Part shown: piece by piece, positions 1 to 5,407 of the stretch
Layout: each line of letters begins with the position of its first letter
Numbering within the stretch: the first letter of the stretch is position 1
Origin: Nitriliruptoraceae bacterium
GTDB lineage: Bacteria; Actinomycetota; Nitriliruptoria; Nitriliruptorales; Nitriliruptoraceae
DNA length: 6,266 bases
Assembly: GCA_003554005.1 (NCBI GenBank)
Contig: PWEU01000009.1
Location: forward strand, 1-6,266
Reading direction: 5' to 3'
Program-made: the position numbers and the translations under genes
Notes under the pieces: model-generated
What the model saw: the letters and a program-made list of their open reading frames with translations, nothing else
The model's database searches: none
What the model was told of the DNA's origin: nothing

Positions 1-278
1 GACAGCAGCCGGAACACCGCGTCCTCGGCGGCCAGCCCCGAGGCGAAGGCGATCGCGCGGTCGGCACCCTCCAGCGCCGCCAGACAGGTCTCCAGCGCCG
101 TCCGGGTCGGGTTGCCGGTCCGGGCGTACTCGTAGCCGGTGTGCTCCCCGACCTTGGGTTGGGCGAAGGTGGAGGTCTGGAAGATCGGCACCGTCACGGC
201 CCCGGTCACCGGCTCCGGGTCCTGGCCGGCGTGGATCGCGCGGGTGGCGAACCCGTCGTCGTGGGGGTCGTGGCTCAT
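1..278 (-). CDS. Cystathionine gamma-synthase/gamma-lyase family PLP enzyme, N-terminal part (partial)
   Basis: This is the first 92 codons of a Cys/Met-metabolism PLP-dependent enzyme; the rest lies beyond the left edge. The start MSHDPHDDGFATRAIHAGQD is the usual opening of the family (TRAIHAG). YARTGNPTR at residues 51-59 is the PLP-phosphate-contacting segment, and FASGLAA at 78-84 matches the family's FSSGMAA loop. The catalytic lysine lies outside the window. The ATG at 278 overlaps the cbs stop (ATGA) and has a GAGGTG ribosome-binding site four bases upstream, so translation is probably coupled to cbs. The enzyme would either make cystathionine from an activated homoserine and cysteine, or cleave cystathionine to cysteine. 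Pairing with cbs favours the lyase (reverse transsulfuration) or a bifunctional enzyme. Family confidence is high. The choice among MetB, gamma-lyase and O-acylhomoserine sulfhydrylase cannot be made from this fragment, so no symbol is given. Confidence 0.92.
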   Translation of the reverse strand, partial: MSHDPHDDGFATRAIHAGQDPEPVTGAVTVPIFQTSTFAQPKVGEHTGYEYARTGNPTRTALETCLAALEGADRAIAFASGLAAEDAVFRLL

Positions 279-1759
279 CGGGCACCTCGCGAGGCCAGGA
301 AGGACAGGACGTCGGCCTGGGTGACGCTGCCGATCATGTGGCCGTCGTCGTGGACCATCACCGCGGGCGCGCCGGATGCCAGCTGGCCGAGCGCGTGGTC
401 GACGGACTCGTCGACGCCGAGCACCGGCAGCGGTGGCTGCAGCACCTCGACGATGGGGCGTCGCATCACCTCGGCGTCCCGCAGCGCGGCATCGAGCAGC
501 GCGTTCTCGCGGACCGAACCGATGATGTCGTCGCTGACGGCGTCGTCGTGCACGCCGTCGCGGAAGACCGGCATCTGGGAGACACCGAACTCCTTCAGCA
601 GGCCGATCGCCGCGGCCACGTCCTCGCCCGGGTGCAGGGGGACCATGGGCGGCAGCTCGTCGGACTTGGCGCCGAGCACGTCGGCGATCGAGCCCGCGCC
701 GGCCGTGTGCTCGAGCAGCCCGTGCTCGGCCATCCACGTGTCGTCGTAGAACTTCGACAGATAGCCCCGCCCGGAGTCGGGCAGCAGCACCACGATCGTC
801 GCGTCGGCGGGCTGGGTGGCGGCGTAGCGGTGGGCCGCCACCAGCGCGGTACCGCAGGAGCCGCCGACCAGGATCCCCTCCTCCCGGGCGCAGCGCCGCG
901 CCATCGCGAAGGACTCCGCATCCGAGACCCGCTCCCACACGTCCACCAGCGACGGATCGAAGGTCTCGGGCCAGAAGTCCTCGCCGATGCCCTCCACGAG
1001 GTAGGGGCGGACCGTGTCGCCGGAGTACAGCGAGCCCTCCGGGTCGGCGCCGACGATCGTCACCGAGGGCTTGCGCTCCTTGAGGTAACGCCCCACCCCG
1101 GAGGTCGTGCCGCCGGTCCCGACGCCGACCACGAAGGCGTCGATCTGCCCGTCGGTCTGACGCCAGATCTCCGGAGCGGTCGAGAACACGTGGGTCTGCG
1201 GGTTGGCCTGGTTGAAGTACTGGTTCGGCTTGAAGGCACCGGGCTGGGCGGCCAGTCGGTCGGACACCGAGTAGTAGGAGCGCGGGTCGTCGGGCGCGAC
1301 GGCGGTCGGGCAGACCACCACCTCGGCGCCGTAGGCCCGCAGCAGGGCGATCTTGTCGCGGCTGACCTTGTCCGGCACGACGAACACGCAGCGGTAGCCC
1401 TTGCGGGCGGCGACGATCGCGAGCCCGACACCGGTGTTGCCCGAGGTCGGCTCCACGATGGTGCCGCCGGGCCGGAGCTCGCCAGCGGCCTCGGCCGCCT
1501 CGATCATGGAGATCCCGATCCGGTCCTTGACCGACCCGCCGGGGTTCAGCATCTCGAGCTTGGCGATGATCGTGGGGGCCACGTCGGCGGACAACCGGTC
1601 CAGCGCCACCAGCGGGGTGTCGCCCATCAGGGCGATCAGGTCCGGTGCGACCTCGCGCCCGCGGTCGTCGAGGTGGCGGCGTGGGAGCTCCAGGGGGTCG
1701 CGCTCGATCCCGATCGTGCGCGCGTAGATCGAGGGGTCGGTCACGTCGATCTGCGCCAC
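275..1759 (-). CDS. cbs: Cystathionine beta-synthase
   Basis: A 494-residue PLP enzyme expected to condense homocysteine with serine to cystathionine in the cytosol. With numbering from the GTG start, residues 1-38 are an unassigned leader and the fold-type II core starts near 40 (LIALMGDTPLV). NPGGSVKDR carries the Schiff-base lysine K78. PTSGNTG (104-110) contacts the substrate carboxylate, GTGGT (214-218) binds PLP phosphate, and GGSCG (299-303) matches the GGSxG loop next to the PLP ring nitrogen. LLPDSGRGYLSKF (325-337) is typical of CBS rather than cysteine synthase. Two CBS (Bateman) repeats fill about 360-490, ending SVTQADVLSFL. There is no N-terminal heme-binding domain. An upstream ATG at 1870 would add 37 residues rich in Arg and Pro, but I prefer the GTG because GGAG lies six bases before it and the extension crosses the probable promoter. 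It leads a two-gene operon with the gamma-synthase/lyase gene. Confidence 0.93.
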   Translation of the reverse strand: MAQIDVTDPSIYARTIGIERDPLELPRRHLDDRGREVAPDLIALMGDTPLVALDRLSADVAPTIIAKLEMLNPGGSVKDRIGISMIEAAEAAGELRPGGTIVEPTSGNTGVGLAIVAARKGYRCVFVVPDKVSRDKIALLRAYGAEVVVCPTAVAPDDPRSYYSVSDRLAAQPGAFKPNQYFNQANPQTHVFSTAPEIWRQTDGQIDAFVVGVGTGGTTSGVGRYLKERKPSVTIVGADPEGSLYSGDTVRPYLVEGIGEDFWPETFDPSLVDVWERVSDAESFAMARRCAREEGILVGGSCGTALVAAHRYAATQPADATIVVLLPDSGRGYLSKFYDDTWMAEHGLLEHTAGAGSIADVLGAKSDELPPMVPLHPGEDVAAAIGLLKEFGVSQMPVFRDGVHDDAVSDDIIGSVRENALLDAALRDAEVMRRPIVEVLQPPLPVLGVDESVDHALGQLASGAPAVMVHDDGHMIGSVTQADVLSFLASRGAR

Positions 1760-1765
1760 GGTGGT

Positions 1766-1769
1766 CTCC
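1766..1769 (-). promoter_or_regulatory. Ribosome-binding site deciding the cbs start
   Basis: On the minus strand GGAG is followed by a six-base spacer (ACCACC) and then GTG at 1759. No comparable purine-rich motif precedes the in-frame GTG at 1744, so this site fixes the start used here. Confidence 0.6.
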
Positions 1770-1798
1770 AGGCCTCGGTGGTCCGGGCGGTCGGCGGC

Positions 1799-1804
1799 AG
1801 GGTA
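1799..1804 (-). promoter_or_regulatory. Possible -10 element of the cbs operon
   Basis: The minus strand reads TACCCT, a TAnnnT-type -10 hexamer. It would place the transcript start near 1792 and give a leader of about 32 bases before the GTG start. I see no convincing -35 hexamer 17-18 bases upstream. The call rests only on this hexamer and its position. Confidence 0.25.
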
Positions 1805-1870
1805 GGGGCACCGTCGACGCGGGATGGTCGTGAGCCGGGGGATCCGTGCGGTGTGCTTGGCTCCAGGCAC

Positions 1871-1889
1871 CGGGTCGACCAGCGACCCG
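1871..1889. repeat. Perfect 7-bp inverted repeat in the divergent intergenic region
   Basis: CGGGTCG (1871-1877) and CGACCCG (1883-1889) are exact reverse complements separated by five bases (ACCAG). The repeat ends four bases before the ribosome-binding site and 19 bases before the start of the exported hydrolase gene. It could be an operator serving one or both divergent genes, or a hairpin in the hydrolase mRNA leader. GC-rich DNA produces such repeats by chance, so function is unproven. Confidence 0.4.
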
Positions 1890-1892
1890 ATC

Positions 1893-1902
1893 GGGAAGGT
1901 GA
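1893..1902 (+). promoter_or_regulatory. Ribosome-binding site of the exported hydrolase gene
   Basis: GGGAAGGTGA is a near match to the anti-Shine-Dalgarno complement and ends six bases before the GTG at 1909. It supports this GTG, which also places the hydrophobic signal segment at the right distance from the N-terminus. Confidence 0.6.
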
Positions 1903-1908
1903 CACGAC

Positions 1909-3453
1909 GTGCCGACGGCAGCAGCGCGCAGCAGGAGCGGTCCCGACGCGATCGTCCGCGCCGTGCTGCTCGTGGCAGTGCTCGGCGGGCTGCTGGTCGC
2001 CCTGGTCGCGGTCGGCGCGAGCGCCCAGGAGGACGCGGACCCCGAGGAGCAGGTGCCCGCCGGGGAGACCGTGACCGTCATGGCGCGCAACCTCTACCTC
2101 GGCGCGGACGTCGCCATCGCGCTGGACCTGCTCCCCGACATGCCGGCGGCGGCCCAGTTCATGTGGGAGCAGGTCGCGGCCACCGACTTCGATGTCCGGA
2201 TGGAGCTGCTGGCTGCCGAGGTGGTCCGCGAACGGCCCGCGGTCATCGGGCTCCAGGAGGCCACCCGGTGGCGCTGCCGCGGGGGCAACCTCGGTCGGCT
2301 CGAGACCGTGTTCGACTTCACCGCCGGGTTCCTCGAGGCGACGCGCGCGGCCGGGGTGCCCTACGTGATCGCGAGCGCCGACGGGGACCTGGCCCTCGAG
2401 GACGGCTACCGGATCCCGGCGCTGCCCTTCCTGTCACGGGTGGAGGACCCGGTGACCTTCGAACCACGCTTCGGCAGGTCCACCGCCACCTGCGGGTTCG
2501 ATCTGGCCGACGCCCTGCTGGTCCGTGAGGACCTGGCCGAGCGGGTCGTCGCGGCCGGCGGCCGGGACTTCAGCGACCGGTACGCCGTCGTGCCGACGGT
2601 GCTCGTGATCGACCGCGGGTTCGCCTGGGCCGACGTCGCCTTCGACAGCGGCACCGTCCGGTTCGTCACCACCCACCTCGAGTCGCTGTGGGACCCCGAC
2701 GAGGTACCCCACTCCGTCCGGCAGGCCCGCCAGCTCCTCGACGACCTTGCCGACACCACCACGCCGGTGGTGCTCCTCGGCGACCTCAACGCCGATCCCC
2801 GGGACCCCCGTGGACCCGGCGAGCTGAACCCGGCGCTGCAGCCCCAGGCCAGCGACGTCTGTCCCGCACAGATCACCGATCCGACGCTCGAGACCGCGCT
2901 GGCCGGCTGCAACGCCTACTGGACGCTGCGGCAGGGTGGCTTCGAGGAGGCCGGCCCCGACCCGCTGGACGGCGCGAACCTGACCTGGGGTTCCAGCGCG
3001 GAGCTCGCCGGCCCCGAGCCGCTCCGGCTCGAGGCCGCGCTGGCGATGGGCAACCCCTCCGGCTTCACCGATCGGCTCGACTATGTGCTGACCCGTGGGG
3101 GCATCGAGGTGGTGGACGCGCGGCTCATCGGCAACCGCTGGCCCGACGGTGACCAGCTGTGGGCCTGCGACGCTCCGACCCAGGTCGCCACCGCCCGCGC
3201 GGCAGCCGAGGCGCTGGTGGCCGCCGGGGTGCTGGAGCGCGTGCCCACCGAGACCCGTTGCCTGCCGACCGACCACGCCGGGTTGGTGGTGGAGCTGACC
3301 CTGCCGGCGACCGGGGCCGAGGCCGCGGCGCCGCCGCCGACCCGGTGGCGCTCCCCGATCGGGGTGTGGGGCGCGGTCGGTCTGCTGCTGCTGGGCGCGC
3401 TCGTCTGGTGGGTGATCCGACGTCGGCGCCGACGGATGGAGCACCCCCGGTAG
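1909..3453 (+). CDS. Exported, membrane-anchored endonuclease/exonuclease/phosphatase-superfamily protein
   Basis: A 514-residue protein with a signal peptide: a basic N-terminus, hydrophobic residues 15-36 and a probable signal peptidase I site after ASA (37-39). An acidic linker leads into the hydrolase domain from about residue 53. Metal and catalytic residues of the EEP fold are visible: N61 in MARNLYLGAD, E117 in GLQEA, H256 in TTHLES, D292 and N294 in LLGDLNADP, D391 in DRLDYVL, and D455-H456 in PTDHAGLVVEL. Six cysteines (123, 195, 318, 334, 420, 451) would suit disulfides outside the cell. After the domain come LPATG (465-469), a Pro-rich spacer, a membrane helix (about 484-503) and six arginines (504-509). 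This predicts a catalytic domain outside the membrane, attached by the C-terminal helix or by sortase. The superfamily includes DNases, phosphoesterases and sphingomyelinases; I cannot choose a substrate. It is divergent from cbs and convergent with a tRNA, whose gene supplies its stop codon. Confidence 0.87.
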   Translation: MPTAAARSRSGPDAIVRAVLLVAVLGGLLVALVAVGASAQEDADPEEQVPAGETVTVMARNLYLGADVAIALDLLPDMPAAAQFMWEQVAATDFDVRMELLAAEVVRERPAVIGLQEATRWRCRGGNLGRLETVFDFTAGFLEATRAAGVPYVIASADGDLALEDGYRIPALPFLSRVEDPVTFEPRFGRSTATCGFDLADALLVREDLAERVVAAGGRDFSDRYAVVPTVLVIDRGFAWADVAFDSGTVRFVTTHLESLWDPDEVPHSVRQARQLLDDLADTTTPVVLLGDLNADPRDPRGPGELNPALQPQASDVCPAQITDPTLETALAGCNAYWTLRQGGFEEAGPDPLDGANLTWGSSAELAGPEPLRLEAALAMGNPSGFTDRLDYVLTRGGIEVVDARLIGNRWPDGDQLWACDAPTQVATARAAAEALVAAGVLERVPTETRCLPTDHAGLVVELTLPATGAEAAAPPPTRWRSPIGVWGAVGLLLLGALVWWVIRRRRRRMEHPR

Positions 3454-3513
3454 GAATCGAACCTACGCTTCCGGCTCCGGAGGCCGGTGCTCTATCCACT
3501 GAGCTACGGGGGC
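3442..3513 (-). tRNA. tRNA-Arg (anticodon CCG)
   Basis: A complete 72-nt cloverleaf reads on the minus strand. Acceptor GCCCCCG pairs with CGGGGGT (G1-U72 is a wobble; the other six pairs are Watson-Crick). The D stem is GCTC/GAGC with loop AGTGGATA. The anticodon stem is CCGGC/GCCGG with loop CTCCGGA, giving anticodon CCG, which reads CGG. The variable loop is AAGC, and the T stem GTAGG/CCTAC encloses loop TTCGATT. The discriminator is G73 and CCA is not encoded. A20 in the D loop and C35 in the anticodon are known arginine identity elements in E. coli. CGG is a common codon in the neighbouring genes. The 3' end overlaps the last 12 bases of the convergent hydrolase gene, and argS diverges from the other side. 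Confidence 0.96.
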
Positions 3514-3514
3514 A

Positions 3515-3533
3515 GACCGCGGTCGCTGACCGC
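3515..3533. repeat. Overlapping palindromes abutting the tRNA 5' end
   Basis: GACCGCGGTC (3515-3524) is a perfect 10-bp palindrome one base away from the mature tRNA 5' end. GCGGTC (3519-3524) and GACCGC (3528-3533) form a second 6-bp inverted repeat with a three-base loop, and GACCGC is also directly repeated. In the tRNA precursor this lies in the 5' leader next to the RNase P cleavage point. On the plus strand it could form a hairpin in any transcript running out of the hydrolase gene, but there is no T-tract to make it a classical terminator. Confidence 0.45.
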
Positions 3534-3541
3534 AGCACGGG

Positions 3542-3550
3542 ACGGTACCA
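3542..3550 (-). promoter_or_regulatory. Possible extended -10 promoter of tRNA-Arg
   Basis: The minus strand reads TGGTACCGT, which fits an extended -10 (TGn then TAnnnT). It would start transcription near 3535 and leave a 5' leader of about 22 bases before the mature tRNA. No good -35 is visible, so the call rests on the extended motif and the spacing. Confidence 0.35.
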
Positions 3551-3600
3551 CGGCCGTCCGGGGCCCCGCCCTCGGGCGCCGAGCTCCATCGCCGGGCGCG

Positions 3601-3606
3601 TACGCT
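3601..3606 (+). promoter_or_regulatory. Possible -10 element for argS-lysA
   Basis: TACGCT fits TAnnnT and is the best plus-strand candidate I see between the tRNA and argS. It would give an untranslated leader of roughly 75 bases. No clear -35 is present, and the leader shows no riboswitch or T-box pattern I recognise. Confidence 0.2.
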
Positions 3607-3689
3607 CCGCGGCGCGACGCCGGTCCGCCGCCCGCCCCCGTGGCCCGCTCCGCTCCGACCCCTGCTCCCCCCGACATGGACGACGCCGT

Positions 3690-5405
3690 ATGGCCCGCAC
3701 CCCCCTGATCGACCCCGTCCTGGCCGACCTCGACGCCCGTCTGCGCGCCGCCCTGGTCGCCGCCGGGCTGCCCGAGGCGGATCCGGACCTCGAGAAGCCG
3801 AAGCAGGCCGACCACGGGGATTGGGCGACCACCGTCGCGCTCCGGCTCGCCAAGCCCGCGCGGCGCAGCCCCCGCGACATCGCCCAGCTGGTGGTCGACC
3901 ACCTCGATGTCCCCGAGGTGGTCTCGGAGGTGTCGATCGCCGGCCCGGGGTTCGTGAACCTGCGTTTCGCCCACCGCTACCACGAGGACCTCGTCCGGCG
4001 GGTGCTGGCCGAGGGCGCGCGGTACGGCCACAGTCAGGTCCCGGCCTCCGAGCGCCGTCACGTCAACGTGGAGTTCGTCTCCGCCAACCCCACGGGGCCC
4101 CTGCACGTCGGTGCCGGCCGGTGGGCCGCCACCGGCGATGCGATCGCCGAACTGCTGCACGCGACGGGCCACCAGGTCACCCGCGAGTACTACGTCAACG
4201 ACGCCGGCGAGCAGATCCGCCTGTTCGGTGAGTCGCTGGTGCTGGTGGCCACGGGGGGTGAGCTGACCGAGGAGCACTACCGCGGCCATGCCATCGTCGA
4301 GGTGGCCGAGCAGTTGCGGGCGACCCACGGCGACGCGCTGTTCGCGGTGCAGCCCGAGGACGACGGTGAGGCCGGGCGTGCCGCCCGGGTCGGGGTGCTG
4401 GGCGTCGAGGCGATGCGCCAGCACATCCAGGACGGCCTGCACGCCATGGGGGTCGACTTCGACGTGTGGTTCTCCGAGCGGGAGGGCCTGCACGAGACCG
4501 GGGCGATCGAGGCGACCATCGCGGAGCTGACCGAGCGGGGCGAGGCCTACACCGCCGACGGGGCACTGTTCCTCAGGACCGCCGCGCACGGCGACGACAA
4601 GGACCGGGTGCTGCGGCGCTCCGATGGGCGCCCGACCTACTTCGCCGCCGACTGCGCCTACCTCAGGGACAAGTGGTCGCGCGCGGACCAGCTCTACTAC
4701 CTCCTCGGCGCCGACCACCACGGCTACGTCGACCGCTTGAAGGCCGCCGCGGCCTGCCTCGGCGTCCCGCCCGAACGGGTGGAGATCCGCATCGGGCAGC
4801 TGGTCAACCTGCTACGCGGGGGCGAGCCGGTGCGGATGTCCAAGCGCGCCGGGGAGACCATCGACCTCGACGAGGTGCTCGAGGAGGTCGGCAGCGACGT
4901 CGTGCGCTACCCCTTCCTGCGCCAGGGTCTGGACACCACCGTCGACTTCGACCTGGCGGTGGTCGCGGCGCAGTCGATGGAGAACCCCGTCTACTACGTC
5001 CAGTACGCCCACGCGCGTATCGCCTCGGTGCTGCGCAACGCCGACGAGCGTGGCTTCGACCCGGGTGAGGGCGACGATGCGGACCTCAGCCTGCTGACCC
5101 ACCCCGCGGAGCTGGCGCTGTTGACCGCGATGGCCGGGCTGCCCCTGGTGGTCGCCGAGGCCGCGGAGCTGCGCGCCACCCAGCGGCTCGCCCGCTACGC
5201 CGAGGAGCTGGCCGGGACCTTCCACCGCTTCTACACCGAGTGCCGGATCCTGGCCCCCGCCAGCGGGGACGCCGACGCCCCCGGCGCCGAGGTCGCCGAG
5301 GACCCGGCGCTCGGTCGGGCCCGCTACCACCTCGCCGTCGCGGCCAAGCAGGTGCTCGCCAATGCGCTGGCCCTGCTGCGCGTCTCGGCGCCGGAGAGGA
5401 TGTGA
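3690..5405 (+). CDS. argS: Arginyl-tRNA synthetase
   Basis: A 571-residue cytosolic class I synthetase that attaches arginine to tRNA-Arg using ATP. The N-terminal additional domain covers about 8-93 and includes the expected HGDWATTVALRLAK and GPGFVNLRF segments. The catalytic core begins with NVEFVSANPTGPLHVGAGR, where HVGA (139-142) is the HIGH signature. GADHHGY (340-346) is a conserved core motif, and VRMSKRAG (381-388) holds the KMSKS-type loop in its MSKR form. The DALR anticodon-binding helical domain covers about 433-571, starting NPVYYVQYAHAR and ending APERM, as in the mycobacterial protein as I recall it. Length is normal for the family. The frame stays open far upstream across the tRNA, but homology starts just after this ATG. 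The ribosome-binding site is poor: only GGA nine bases upstream. lysA follows after two bases. Confidence 0.96.
   Translation: MARTPLIDPVLADLDARLRAALVAAGLPEADPDLEKPKQADHGDWATTVALRLAKPARRSPRDIAQLVVDHLDVPEVVSEVSIAGPGFVNLRFAHRYHEDLVRRVLAEGARYGHSQVPASERRHVNVEFVSANPTGPLHVGAGRWAATGDAIAELLHATGHQVTREYYVNDAGEQIRLFGESLVLVATGGELTEEHYRGHAIVEVAEQLRATHGDALFAVQPEDDGEAGRAARVGVLGVEAMRQHIQDGLHAMGVDFDVWFSEREGLHETGAIEATIAELTERGEAYTADGALFLRTAAHGDDKDRVLRRSDGRPTYFAADCAYLRDKWSRADQLYYLLGADHHGYVDRLKAAAACLGVPPERVEIRIGQLVNLLRGGEPVRMSKRAGETIDLDEVLEEVGSDVVRYPFLRQGLDTTVDFDLAVVAAQSMENPVYYVQYAHARIASVLRNADERGFDPGEGDDADLSLLTHPAELALLTAMAGLPLVVAEAAELRATQRLARYAEELAGTFHRFYTECRILAPASGDADAPGAEVAEDPALGRARYHLAVAAKQVLANALALLRVSAPERM
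5393..5400 (+). promoter_or_regulatory. lysA ribosome-binding site inside the end of argS
   Basis: GGAGAGGA lies in the final codons of argS and ends seven bases before the lysA ATG. Ribosomes finishing argS therefore stop right at the lysA initiation region, which favours coupled translation. Confidence 0.65.
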
Positions 5406-5407
5406 CG

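Noticed and set aside
1760..1908. SAM-type riboswitch or other methionine/cysteine leader upstream of cbs
   Set aside because: The probable leader is only about 32 bases and shows none of the stem patterns I know for SAM riboswitches.
338..2074. A long plus-strand reading frame (578 codons) opposite cbs
   Set aside because: It is a shadow of cbs produced by G/C-rich third positions. Its sequence is rich in H, R, G, V and D without any domain, and it runs through the cbs promoter and into the hydrolase gene.
2434..3444. Minus-strand frame opposite the hydrolase gene
   Set aside because: It shows no recognisable motif and is explained by codon bias of the plus-strand gene, which has a full set of catalytic residues.
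3430..3520. Attachment site of an integrated element at the tRNA 3' end
   Set aside because: tRNA 3' ends are common integration targets, but I see no integrase, no second copy of the tRNA 3' segment and no change in composition here.
3454..3570. Intrinsic terminator for the hydrolase transcript
   Set aside because: Hairpins exist, but none is followed by a T-run on the plus strand.
3159..3689. Upstream extension of the argS frame by 177 codons
   Set aside because: It crosses the hydrolase gene and the tRNA, is low-complexity Arg/Ala/Gly/Pro, and argS homology starts only after the ATG at 3690.
3504..4721. Minus-strand frame opposite argS
   Set aside because: It is antisense to a clearly conserved synthetase, runs into the tRNA, and has no domain signature.
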